Notes under the pieces: model-generated
What the model saw: only the letters and a program-made list of their open reading frames with translations
Told to the model about the DNA's origin: nothing
Databases searched by the model: none
Shown: piece by piece, positions 25,874-33,167 of the stretch
Position numbering within the stretch: the stretch's first letter is position 1
How the letters are laid out: every line of letters begins with the position of its first letter
NCBI GenBank assembly: GCA_946480915.1
Contig: CAMLLO010000024.1
Location: 1 to 64,000 of the forward strand
DNA length: 64,000 nt
Direction: 5' to 3'
From: an uncultured Sphingobacteriaceae bacterium
Lineage (GTDB): Bacteria; Bacteroidota; Bacteroidia; Sphingobacteriales; Sphingobacteriaceae
Position numbers and translations under genes: made by a program

Positions 25874-27259
25874 CTAGCCAAACAATGAGCTAAACACCTC
25901 TTCTATCTTCGAAACGCTGTTAATTTCAATTGAATAGCGTTTAACATCAAGTCCTTTCTGATTGTATTTTGAAATGTAAATCTTTTCAAAGCCCAGTTTC
26001 TCAGCTTCGGCAATTCGTTGTTCGATCCGGTTTACTGCTCTTATTTCTCCAGACAAACCCACTTCAGCGGCAAAGCATATTTTAGTGGATACAGAGATAT
26101 CTTCATGAGAAGAAATAATAGCGACTACTACTGCCAAATCAATCGCAGGGTCCTCTACTTTCAATCCGCCTGCGATATTCAAAAACACATCCTGTGCACT
26201 TAATCGAAAGCCGCAACGCTTTTCCAAGACTGCTAAAAGCATGTTCATCCGTTTGGTATCAAACCCTGTCGCCGAACGCTGCGGCGTTCCGTAAGCAGAA
26301 ACGCTTACCAAAGCCTGGGTTTCAATTAACATCGGTCGTGCACCTTCAAGCATGGCAGAAATCGTAATTCCGCTTAATTCTTCATCACGCTGTGATAGCA
26401 ATATTTCTGAAGGATTCGAAACCTCCCTTAGGCCACTACCCTGCATTTCATAAATCCCGAGTTCGGACGCTGAACCAAACCGATTTTTTATCGCCCTCAA
26501 GATTCGGTATACATGATGCCTGTCGCCTTCAAACTGTAAAACCGTGTCAACCATGTGTTCGAGGATTTTTGGTCCTGCAATGGCTCCGTCTTTGGTAATA
26601 TGACCAATTAAAAAAACCGGTGTTGATGTTTCTTTTGCAAAACGAAGCAGTTCGGCGGTACATTCGCGAACTTGCGAGACACTCCCCGGAGTCGATTCTA
26701 TGTGTGCAGAGTGCAAGGTTTGTATCGAGTCTATAATAACAGCCTCGGGCTCCAGAATTTCTATTTGCTTGAAAATATTTTGCGTGGATGTCTCCGTAAG
26801 GATATAACAATCGCCACCTTTTCTTTTAGCTAAAGGCGCCAAACGCTCCGCCCGCATTTTAATTTGCTGTTCACTTTCTTCGCCAGAAACATAGAGAATT
26901 TTCATCCCCGGAAGGTTCAATGCTAATTGAAGCATCAAAGTGGATTTTCCAATCCCTGGCTCTCCGCCGATAAGAACTAATGATCCGGGAACTATTCCTC
27001 CTCCCAGCACACGATTGAATTCCGTATCGGGTGTTATTAACCTGCTTTCTTCCGCAAAAACTATTTCATCGATCGCCGATGGTTTTGCAATTCGGGTGTT
27101 TCCCTGACCGGTTTTCCACTCCGGAACCGAGCTATTAGGTTTTTGGATTAGCTCTTCAACGAAACTATTCCATTGATTACAAGAGGGGCATTTTCCCAGC
27201 CATTTGGCTGACTCATACCCACAACTCTGACAAAAATATGCTGATTTGGTTTTAGCCAA
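25874..27259 (-). CDS. radA: DNA repair protein RadA (Sms)
   Basis: RadA is a RecA-like hexameric helicase that drives branch migration in recombination. The 461-residue protein has an N-terminal zinc finger (CQSCGYESAKWLGKCPSC), Walker A GGEPGIGKST, the RadA-specific KNRFG motif and a C-terminal Lon-protease-like domain (GGLKVEDPAIDLAV). The start is TTG at 27259 (MAKTKSAYF), which matches the family N terminus; no ATG is nearby. The region just upstream is filled by a 7-bp repeat array. Confidence 0.95.
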   Translation of the reverse strand: MAKTKSAYFCQSCGYESAKWLGKCPSCNQWNSFVEELIQKPNSSVPEWKTGQGNTRIAKPSAIDEIVFAEESRLITPDTEFNRVLGGGIVPGSLVLIGGEPGIGKSTLMLQLALNLPGMKILYVSGEESEQQIKMRAERLAPLAKRKGGDCYILTETSTQNIFKQIEILEPEAVIIDSIQTLHSAHIESTPGSVSQVRECTAELLRFAKETSTPVFLIGHITKDGAIAGPKILEHMVDTVLQFEGDRHHVYRILRAIKNRFGSASELGIYEMQGSGLREVSNPSEILLSQRDEELSGITISAMLEGARPMLIETQALVSVSAYGTPQRSATGFDTKRMNMLLAVLEKRCGFRLSAQDVFLNIAGGLKVEDPAIDLAVVVAIISSHEDISVSTKICFAAEVGLSGEIRAVNRIEQRIAEAEKLGFEKIYISKYNQKGLDVKRYSIEINSVSKIEEVFSSLFG

Positions 27260-27261
27260 CT

Positions 27262-27371
27262 GATTTATGATTTAAGGATTTACGAATTACGATTTTAAAA
27301 GGCAAATTACATAATTGATTTACGATTCGCTTGTTAGCAAATCGTAAATCAAAAATCATAACTCGTAAAAT
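27262..27371. repeat. Inverted heptad array, GATTTAC family
   Basis: 7-bp words start at 27262, 27269, 27277, 27284, 27291, 27317 and 27324 (GATTTAT, GATTTAA, GATTTAC, GAATTAC, GATTTTA, GATTTAC, GATTCGC). Reverse-oriented words follow at 27337, 27344, 27351, 27358 and 27365 (for example GTAAATC at 27344). A perfect 13-bp hairpin stem (27315-27327 with 27339-27351) results. The array fills the whole radA-rng interval and ends one base before the rng stop codon. Confidence 0.75.
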
Positions 27372-28922
27372 TTATAATTTAATCTCTTCTTCCTTAGAAT
27401 TTAAGAAGTGAAATTCTGTAAGATAGTAAGAAGGCTCGCCTTTTACTTTTATCCATTTACTATAGTTAAAGAACCATTTCCACTGGCGTGAATAAATTCC
27501 TTTTTTAATATATGCCTCGATATAAGGATGTACGCAAAGCGTAATATTTTTTTCATTCTGTTCGTTCAGGATGTAATTAAGATTATTCTCAATATCGTCC
27601 ATCAGAATAATGCTGGCTTTTATTTCACCTGTGCCATCGCAGGCCGGGCATTTTTCGTTCGTCACGATATTCATTTCAGGACGAACTCTTTGCCTTGTGA
27701 TTTGAACCAGTCCAAATTTACTTGGAGGCAAAATAGTGTGCTTAGCGCGGTCGAGCAGCATTTGCTCTCTCAAATACTCGAACAATTCTTTCCGATTTGT
27801 AGGCTTGTGCATGTCGATAAAATCGATCACAACAATGCCGCCCATATCGCGCAGACGTAATTGCCTTGCTATTTCTTTGGCCGCTTCTTTATTTACCTGA
27901 AAAGCGTTTTCTTCCTGGTTCTCAGGATGTGCAGTACGATTACCGCTATTTACATCAATTACATGTAGTGCTTCAGTGTGTTCAACAACCAAATAAGCTC
28001 CGCCGGGTAGGTTTACCGTTTTCCCGAATGCTCCTTTTATTTGTTTATCAACGCCGAAATGCTCGAAAATTGGTTCTCTTTGCTTGTAGAATTTAACGAT
28101 TCGCTCTAATTCGGGAGAAATTCCCTGAATATAGCTTCGCACTTCTTCATAAATAGAAGCATCATTTACATGGATGTTTGTAAAATCGGCATTCAGCAGA
28201 TCTCTCAAAATGGTAGAAGCCCTTCCCATTTCGCCCAGAACTTTTTTAGAAGGTTCGGTTGCAGGAAGTCTGCTTGTAAACGACTCCCATTTTGCAATAA
28301 GGTCGAGTAAGTCTTTTTGGAGTTCCGCAACACCTTTTCCTTCAGAAACAGTACGGATTATTACGCCAAAGTTTTTAGGTTTAATGCTTTCAACAATTTT
28401 TTTAAGACGATTTCTTTCACTGTTATTCTTTATTTTTTTCGAAATAGAGATAACCTCAGAAAAAGGTACTAGTACCACAAACCTTCCTGCAATAGAAAGA
28501 TCTGAGCTTAAGCGTGGGCCTTTTGTTGAAATTGGTTCTTTCGCAATCTGAACCGGCAATAACATATTGCGATTCAGAATCTCAGAAATTTTGCCGGATT
28601 TGTTTATATCCTCTTCCAGCTTAAAACTATTCAGCAGTTTCTCTTTGTAACTGCCGTTCTTTACAATCTTAGTCAGCTTTATAAGCGACTGTACCTGAGG
28701 CCCCAGGTCAAGATAATGCAAAAAAGCGTCCTTCTCATAGCCAACATCTACGAAAGCGGCATTTAGCCCCGGCATAATTTTTTTTATCCGTCCAAGGTAA
28801 ATATCACCAACAGCATAATTGTTGTTGATGTGCTCTGTATTGAGTTCTACGAGTTGCTTATCTTGCAGTAAAGCTATAGTCACCCCGTTGGGGGTTGAAT
28901 TGATGATTAATTCTTTTACCAA
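27372..28922 (-). CDS. rng: Ribonuclease G/E family endoribonuclease
   Basis: This 516-residue enzyme cleaves single-stranded AU-rich RNA and functions in rRNA 5' maturation and mRNA decay. It has an S1 domain interrupted near residues 38-120 (GDIYLGRIKKIMPGLNAAFVDVG), the DNase-I-like catalytic part with VIDVNSGN and VVIDFIDM Asp residues that bind Mg, and the zinc-link CPACDGTG. It lacks the long C-terminal scaffold of RNase E, so RNase G is the better name. The start is TTG 28922 (MVKELIINS). Confidence 0.92.
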   Translation of the reverse strand: MVKELIINSTPNGVTIALLQDKQLVELNTEHINNNYAVGDIYLGRIKKIMPGLNAAFVDVGYEKDAFLHYLDLGPQVQSLIKLTKIVKNGSYKEKLLNSFKLEEDINKSGKISEILNRNMLLPVQIAKEPISTKGPRLSSDLSIAGRFVVLVPFSEVISISKKIKNNSERNRLKKIVESIKPKNFGVIIRTVSEGKGVAELQKDLLDLIAKWESFTSRLPATEPSKKVLGEMGRASTILRDLLNADFTNIHVNDASIYEEVRSYIQGISPELERIVKFYKQREPIFEHFGVDKQIKGAFGKTVNLPGGAYLVVEHTEALHVIDVNSGNRTAHPENQEENAFQVNKEAAKEIARQLRLRDMGGIVVIDFIDMHKPTNRKELFEYLREQMLLDRAKHTILPPSKFGLVQITRQRVRPEMNIVTNEKCPACDGTGEIKASIILMDDIENNLNYILNEQNEKNITLCVHPYIEAYIKKGIYSRQWKWFFNYSKWIKVKGEPSYYLTEFHFLNSKEEEIKL

Positions 28923-29014
28923 CAGCTACTCTTTTATGGCGGTGGTGCCGCCCGGGTACAACACGAAATAATAATAACACAAGAACCTCCTATCGCAATG
29001 CGTGGAGGTTAGGA

Positions 29015-29079
29015 GTTGTAAGTTCTGAGTTATAAGTTGTAAGAATTCACCTACAACTTATAACGTACAACTTAAAACT
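29015..29079. repeat. Inverted heptad array, GTTGTAA family
   Basis: Words at 29015, 29022, 29029 and 29036 (GTTGTAA, GTTCTGA, GTTATAA, GTTGTAA) face reverse words at 29052, 29059, 29066 and 29073 (TACAACT, TATAACG, TACAACT, TAAAACT), with 9 bases between the blocks. The last word overlaps the stop codon of the 29-residue basic protein gene. The array can form a long hairpin between that gene and rng. Confidence 0.75.
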
Positions 29080-29167
29080 ATTTTTTCTTATGTCTATTTT
29101 TTCTTAAACGCTTTTTACGTTTGTGAGTAGCCATTTTATGTCTTTTTCTTTTTTTACCGCTTGGCAT
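29078..29167 (-). CDS. 29-residue AURKAIP1/COX24-like basic protein, probable ribosomal subunit protein
   Basis: ATG 29167 to TAG 29078 encodes 29 residues starting MPSGKKRKRHKMATHKRKKR, with 19 Lys/Arg/His residues overall. This is the small Bacteroidota form of the AURKAIP1/COX24 domain, related to mitochondrial mS38 and actinobacterial bS22, which sit in small ribosomal subunits. Binding to the ribosome is an inference from that family. The gene is too short for routine ORF calling. It precedes rng on the same strand and lies just downstream of the TPR gene. Confidence 0.85.
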   Translation of the reverse strand: MPSGKKRKRHKMATHKRKKRLRKNRHKKK

Positions 29168-29194
29168 AGCTTTAGTTTTTAATGTTTTATTTAA

Positions 29195-30031
29195 TTATTT
29201 CTTTAATTCTTGAACCTTGCTGTCAACATACCTGCTTAAATTTGGATCAGCAGCAAGCTCTTTACTTTTTTCGTAGGCGGCTATTGCGTCTTCTTTTTGT
29301 CCGAGGTTTTCATACGCTGAGGCTAAATAAAACCATGCGTCTGGCGTAGGCTTCACCTCAAGTACTGTTTTAAATCTGTTGACTGCTTTATCAAACTGGC
29401 CAGATTTTATTGAGAATAATCCCAAATTTAAATTGGCCTTAGCATTTTTAGGGTCTTGTTTAACAACTTCTAAAAGAAGTGTGATACCCTGCATTGGATT
29501 AGGTGTTCCGCTTACATAAGCCACCCCCAACCCTGTTTTTGCATCTAAACTGGCCGGATTTAATTCCAAGGCTTTCTGATACGTCTCAATAGCTTTCTGC
29601 ACTAAGGCAGGTTGTATTAGGCTGTCTTTTTCGGATTGATACGCATCCGTAAATAGATCTCCAGACTTAATCCAGTCTGAATAATTGTTACCGGCCTTCG
29701 CTAGCAATTCAAAATAGAAGGCGCTCGGAGCAGGTTGATTTACATCATCCCACTTGTTTGCAAGTTGTCTTTGCAAACTTATTTTTTCGGAACCTTCAGC
29801 TGATTGTAACTGATTTTCGAGATCTGAGACCTGCTGGGCTAAATTAGCATTTAAGCTTTGTTTAGCCGTCTGGGATGCTGCTTCGATTGTTAAAACAGAA
29901 GCTTGTGCAGCATTCTTCGTCCCTTCACCAGGCTGACCTTCTTCTTTAACTAATCCTTTAATGTCTAAAGAAAGCAAAAGCCCCATTAGTATTACTACTA
30001 ATCCAATTACTGCTATTTGCTTTCTATTCAT
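29195..30031 (-). CDS. TPR-repeat protein with N-terminal membrane anchor
   Basis: The 278-residue protein has an N-terminal hydrophobic segment (about 6-25, IAVIGLVVILMGLLLSLDI), a helical linker (50-90), and at least four tetratricopeptide repeats from about 110 to the end, such as AIETYQKALELNPASLDAKTG and AWFYLASAYENLGQKEDAIA. TPRs mediate protein contacts; no enzymatic motif is visible. It follows the HU gene by 8 bases on the same strand and is probably co-transcribed with it. Confidence 0.82.
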   Translation of the reverse strand: MNRKQIAVIGLVVILMGLLLSLDIKGLVKEEGQPGEGTKNAAQASVLTIEAASQTAKQSLNANLAQQVSDLENQLQSAEGSEKISLQRQLANKWDDVNQPAPSAFYFELLAKAGNNYSDWIKSGDLFTDAYQSEKDSLIQPALVQKAIETYQKALELNPASLDAKTGLGVAYVSGTPNPMQGITLLLEVVKQDPKNAKANLNLGLFSIKSGQFDKAVNRFKTVLEVKPTPDAWFYLASAYENLGQKEDAIAAYEKSKELAADPNLSRYVDSKVQELKK

Positions 30032-30039
30032 TTCAGATA

Positions 30040-30369
30040 TTATGCTTCTGCGCTAGCTGCTTCTTTAGCTGCTGCTTCTAATTTGGTAACATTACCATTT
30101 TTAACTTTTTCAACAAACACTTTAGCAGGTTTGAAACTTGGAACGAAATGCTCCGGGATGATAATTGCGGTGTTTTTTGAAATGTTACGTGCCGTTTTCG
30201 TCGCTCTCTTCTTTACTACAAAGCTCCCAAAACCCCTTACATACACATTTTCACCTTCTACCATTGAGGTTTTCACCACTTTAAAAAACGCTTCTACCGC
30301 TTCTTGTACATCTAACTTCTCAATTCCAGTCTTACTAGATATCTCTGCGATAATTTCTGCTTTAGTCAT
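30040..30369 (-). CDS. HU/IHF-family DNA-binding protein
   Basis: This 109-residue protein has the HU fold: N-terminal dimerisation helices (TKAEIIAEISSKTGIEKLDVQEAVEAFF), the beta arm signature GENVYVRGFGSFVVKKRATKTARN and a proline-tipped DNA arm (IIPEHFVPSFKPAK). A C-terminal Ala/Glu-rich extension (EAAAKEAASAEA) is added beyond the usual 90 residues. HU proteins bend DNA and organise the nucleoid. It is divergent from mutY. Confidence 0.93.
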   Translation of the reverse strand: MTKAEIIAEISSKTGIEKLDVQEAVEAFFKVVKTSMVEGENVYVRGFGSFVVKKRATKTARNISKNTAIIIPEHFVPSFKPAKVFVEKVKNGNVTKLEAAAKEAASAEA

Positions 30370-30419
30370 GTCTAAATTAATTAAACTTTATTCGTAAACA
30401 CTTAATTGTTTTGGGGTTG

Positions 30420-30427
30420 CAAAAGTA
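30420..30427 (-). promoter_or_regulatory. -7 promoter box (TACTTTTG) of the HU gene
   Basis: TACTTTTG on the minus strand matches TAnnTTTG and lies about 50 bases before the HU start, implying a normal leader of roughly 45 nt. No TTG is seen at 19-21 bp. Confidence 0.4.
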
Positions 30428-30494
30428 TCGCTTTAAATCGAATTCATGAAATAAAACAAAAAATTATTCCTGCAACAATGTATTTATACGTAAT

Positions 30495-30502
30495 TAGCTT
30501 TG
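30495..30502 (+). promoter_or_regulatory. -7 promoter box (TAGCTTTG) of mutY
   Basis: TAGCTTTG matches TAnnTTTG and ends 23 bases before the mutY ATG, in the divergent region shared with HU. Confidence 0.4.
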
Positions 30503-30525
30503 CAAAATTGTTTAAATAGAACATA

Positions 30526-31575
30526 ATGAATTTTATTTCAGAGCTGATAGAGTGGTATAATTTGAACAAGCGAGATTTACCCTGGAGAAACACAAGCGAC
30601 CCGTATATTATTTGGTTATCTGAAATTATTCTGCAGCAAACCCGTGTAGATCAGGGATTACCGTACTTTTATCGTTTCGCCGAAAGATATCCTTCAGTTG
30701 CTGATTTTGCCGCTGCCACTGAGGATGAAATATTAAATCTATGGCAAGGTTTGGGGTATTATTCACGGGGAAGAAATATGCACCAGACAGCTCAAATGGT
30801 GATGGAGGAACACGCGGGATATTTCCCCAAAAGGTATGACGAGCTTATTAAACTTAAGGGAATCGGTGAATATACAGCGGCTGCAATTTCGTCTTTTTCG
30901 GCAAATGAAGCGAAAGCTGTCGTTGACGGCAATGTGTTTAGAGTTTTAGCAAGGTATTTTGGTGTCGATGAACCAATCAATTCATCAAAAGCGAAAAAGC
31001 TTTTCACAAAACTAGCCAATGAGGTTATCGATCATTCAAACCCTGCTATAAGTAACCAGGCATTAATGGAGTTTGGCTCACTGCACTGTAGACCCCAAAA
31101 TCCCTTATGTCAAACCTGTCCTGTAAAAGTTGGTTGCTATGGATATCAAAATGCCTTGGTTGATAAACTTCCTTTTAAACTCAAGAAGGCAGCTGTTAGG
31201 AATCGTTTTTTTAATTACATCGTGTTACTCAATGATCAGAAGTTATTGATGAATAAACGAGGGCCGAATGATATATGGCAAAATCTTTATGAGCTTCCAT
31301 TGTTCGAAACCGATAATTTTCAGGAGGCTTCTGCTATCGTTAATGGCCCCGGATTTCAAAAACACTTTGGTAAAGTTGAGATCAGTTCGGTGGAGGGACC
31401 TGTCAAACATTTGTTAAGTCATCAGAAAATACATGCTCAATTCATCGTTGTCAACAAGGTCGATTCGAATAAGATATCCAAACAAGAGAGTTGGTTTTTC
31501 ACTGATTTAACAAATCTGGATGCACTGGCCCAGCCAAAATTAATTTTTGCATTCCTGAAAAAAATCATAAATTGA
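30526..31575 (+). CDS. mutY: A/G-specific adenine DNA glycosylase
   Basis: MutY removes adenine mispaired with 8-oxoguanine. The 349-residue protein has the catalytic Glu motif SEIILQQTRVDQ (about residues 32-43), helix-hairpin-helix LKGIGEYTAAAISSF, the catalytic Asp in AVVDGNVFRVLARYF, a 4Fe-4S cluster loop CRPQNPLCQTCPVKVGC, and a C-terminal NUDIX-like recognition domain. The length is normal. ssb follows 25 bases downstream and may be co-transcribed. Confidence 0.95.
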   Translation: MNFISELIEWYNLNKRDLPWRNTSDPYIIWLSEIILQQTRVDQGLPYFYRFAERYPSVADFAAATEDEILNLWQGLGYYSRGRNMHQTAQMVMEEHAGYFPKRYDELIKLKGIGEYTAAAISSFSANEAKAVVDGNVFRVLARYFGVDEPINSSKAKKLFTKLANEVIDHSNPAISNQALMEFGSLHCRPQNPLCQTCPVKVGCYGYQNALVDKLPFKLKKAAVRNRFFNYIVLLNDQKLLMNKRGPNDIWQNLYELPLFETDNFQEASAIVNGPGFQKHFGKVEISSVEGPVKHLLSHQKIHAQFIVVNKVDSNKISKQESWFFTDLTNLDALAQPKLIFAFLKKIIN

Positions 31576-31600
31576 AAAATTGTAAGATTATAAATAATTC

Positions 31601-32044
31601 ATGTCAGGAGTTAATAAGGTTATTTTGATTGGACATTTAGGCAAGGATCCTGAGGTTCGGCATCTTGAAGGTGGCACAACTTTGGTTAATTTTCCATTAG
31701 CTACGTCGGAAACTTATAGTAAAGACGGAAAAAAGATCGAACAAACAGAGTGGCATAACATTGTTATGTGGCGGGGCCTTGCGGATGTTGCAGCTAAATT
31801 TCTTCAAAAAGGGAAGCAAGTTTATATTGAAGGGAAGCTTAGGAGTCGTAATTATGAAGACAAAGAAGGAAATAAAAGATATGTTACTGAAATTGTAGCA
31901 GAGAATTTTACCATGCTTGGCCGTAAAAATGAAAATGAAAACCATGGCGGTCAGCACCAAAACTCAAATAATCAGGTTACCACAAAAAGTGAGGATCAGC
32001 TCGTCGATTTTTCTGACGATGGTTCTGATGATTTGCCGTTCTAA
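31601..32044 (+). CDS. ssb: Single-stranded DNA-binding protein
   Basis: The 147-residue protein has an OB fold (about 1-107, MSGVNKVILIGHLGKDPEVRH and WHNIVMWRGLADVAAKFLQKG), a Gln/Asn-rich linker, and the acidic tip DDGSDDLPF that docks DNA repair partners. It acts as a tetramer coating single-stranded DNA. Its position after mutY groups two DNA-maintenance genes. Confidence 0.95.
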   Translation: MSGVNKVILIGHLGKDPEVRHLEGGTTLVNFPLATSETYSKDGKKIEQTEWHNIVMWRGLADVAAKFLQKGKQVYIEGKLRSRNYEDKEGNKRYVTEIVAENFTMLGRKNENENHGGQHQNSNNQVTTKSEDQLVDFSDDGSDDLPF

Positions 32045-32226
32045 TTCGCATTCATTCAGCAGATTATCTCTTAGTTGAGTGGATGACCATTCGCCTTTGT
32101 ATGCTTGCTGAAGGGTTTTCAGTAAAACATACATTAAATTTACATTCCATATTGGATAAATAATTATTTATTCAATACTTTTGCATGCTTTAAACCTATT
32201 GATATACTGTAAGTCAAAGCATAGAA
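32045..32226. other. Non-coding upstream region of the arginine operon
   Basis: Between ssb and the leader ORF there is no recognisable gene. The stretch holds the operon's candidate promoter at 32152-32183. No obvious ssb terminator is visible. Confidence 0.5.
32152..32183 (+). promoter_or_regulatory. Candidate arginine-operon promoter (TTG-N21-TACTTTTG)
   Basis: TTG at 32152-32154 and TACTTTTG at 32176-32183 are 21 bp apart, matching the Bacteroidota -33/-7 promoter architecture. Initiation would fall near 32187-32190, about 40 nt before the leader ORF and about 285 nt before the first structural gene. Confidence 0.55.
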
Positions 32227-32361
32227 ATGAACGTATCTTTAACCATAATTACAAAGCAAATCTCATACAAAAGTGGGTATGCAAGCTGTATGGTACGTGA
32301 GAAAAAAAACACGGAGCGTTTAGTTCTAAGGCACCGACGACCGTTCATGCCAAGGGTTTGA
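32227..32361 (+). CDS. Putative arginine leader peptide (44 residues)
   Basis: ATG 32227 opens a 44-codon frame that ends TGA 32359-32361 inside the long leader of the arginine operon. Its last 14 residues contain five Arg (RLVLRHRRPFMPR at 31-43), including adjacent CGA CGA codons at 32335-32340. Arg at such density just before terminator-like hairpins is what a ribosome-mediated attenuator needs. A shorter start at Met22 (32290) is possible. No protein family is recognised, and translation is inferred from position and composition only. Confidence 0.55.
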   Translation: MNVSLTIITKQISYKSGYASCMVREKKNTERLVLRHRRPFMPRV

Positions 32362-32384
32362 TTTTCTTTCCCTCCCCCCAGGTT

Positions 32385-32469
32385 TCCGAATTAATCGGAT
32401 TTTTAAACAACAAATTTTCTTTAAAACTGTAAAAGCTGAATGCTTTTTTATCCGTAAAGCGGATTTTTT
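32385..32469 (+). promoter_or_regulatory. Putative transcription attenuator of the arginine operon
   Basis: Three terminator-like hairpins are visible. TCCGA/TCGGA (32385-32389 with 32395-32399) is followed by five T residues. AAAAGC/GCTTTT (32431-32436 with 32442-32447) ends in a T run. ATCCG/CGGAT (32450-32454 with 32460-32464) is followed by at least five T residues and ends six bases before the first structural gene. The 3' arm of the first (CGGAT, 32396-32400) is also complementary to the 5' arm of the last (ATCCG), so the two structures exclude each other, as in classic attenuators. Confidence 0.6.
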
Positions 32470-32474
32470 GAAAA

Positions 32475-33167
32475 ATGAACGAAAACGATTTCTCTATAGT
32501 AGTAGCATCTGAGGCCCATGTTAAATATGCGCAGCAGATTTGTGATGAAATGGCCGAATCAGCAAAAGCTCGGGGAACTGGTATCGCAAAAAGAAGTCCG
32601 GAATATGTGGCTGACAAAATGCGGGAAGGAAAAGCGGTTATTGCTTTGCATAAAGATGGCACATGGGCTGGCTTTTGTTATATTGAAACCTGGGATGGCG
32701 AGTTTGTAGCTAACTCTGGTTTAATAGTCAATCCAATTTTTCGTAAAGCGGGTTTGGCAAAAGCCATTAAAAAAAGAATCTTTAACCTTTCCAGGGAAAA
32801 ATATCCTGATGCGAAAATCTTCGGTTTAACTACCGGATTAGCGGTAATGAAGATAAATTCTGAATTAGGGTATGAGCCTGTAACCTATTCTGAGCTTACC
32901 AAAGACGAGAATTTTTGGAGCGGTTGCAAAAGCTGTGTAAACTTCGATATTTTAACCATGAAGGAGCGTAAAAATTGCCTTTGTACCGCAATGCTTTATG
33001 ATCCGGCTGAGAAAAGGAAAGATGCAGAAGAAGCTGCGGAAAAAGCTAAAAAGGAGATGACTCACAAAGCTTCTCTATTAGAACGTATTGAAGAGTCTAT
33101 AAAAAAGTCGTTAAAAAGCGTTATCGCAAATATTAATCCTGTTCCTAATACTTACTCTAATAAATAA
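32475..33167 (+). CDS. GNAT-family acyltransferase, probable N-acylglutamate synthase for arginine synthesis
   Basis: The 230-residue protein has a GNAT fold (about 5-145) with the acyl-CoA segment VNPIFRKAGLAKAIKKRIF. It is followed by a Cys cluster (Cys151, Cys154, Cys168, Cys170; CKSC and CLC) and a helical Lys/Glu-rich tail. As first gene of the arginine operon, with no argA or argJ in the cluster, it most likely makes the N-acylglutamate that ArgB phosphorylates; a similar GNAT protein has been linked to this step in Bacteroides as I recall. The acyl donor (acetyl- or succinyl-CoA) is not readable. The Cys cluster could bind metal. It overlaps argG by one base. Confidence 0.75.
   Translation: MNENDFSIVVASEAHVKYAQQICDEMAESAKARGTGIAKRSPEYVADKMREGKAVIALHKDGTWAGFCYIETWDGEFVANSGLIVNPIFRKAGLAKAIKKRIFNLSREKYPDAKIFGLTTGLAVMKINSELGYEPVTYSELTKDENFWSGCKSCVNFDILTMKERKNCLCTAMLYDPAEKRKDAEEAAEKAKKEMTHKASLLERIEESIKKSLKSVIANINPVPNTYSNK

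Noticed and set aside
27528..27860. 110-residue plus-strand ORF inside rng
   Set aside because: It lies entirely within the well-supported rng gene on the other strand, with no family resemblance.
30017..30397. 126-residue plus-strand ORF across HU and the TPR gene start
   Set aside because: It is antisense to the clear HU gene; the sequence is a mirror of HU coding and shows no domain.
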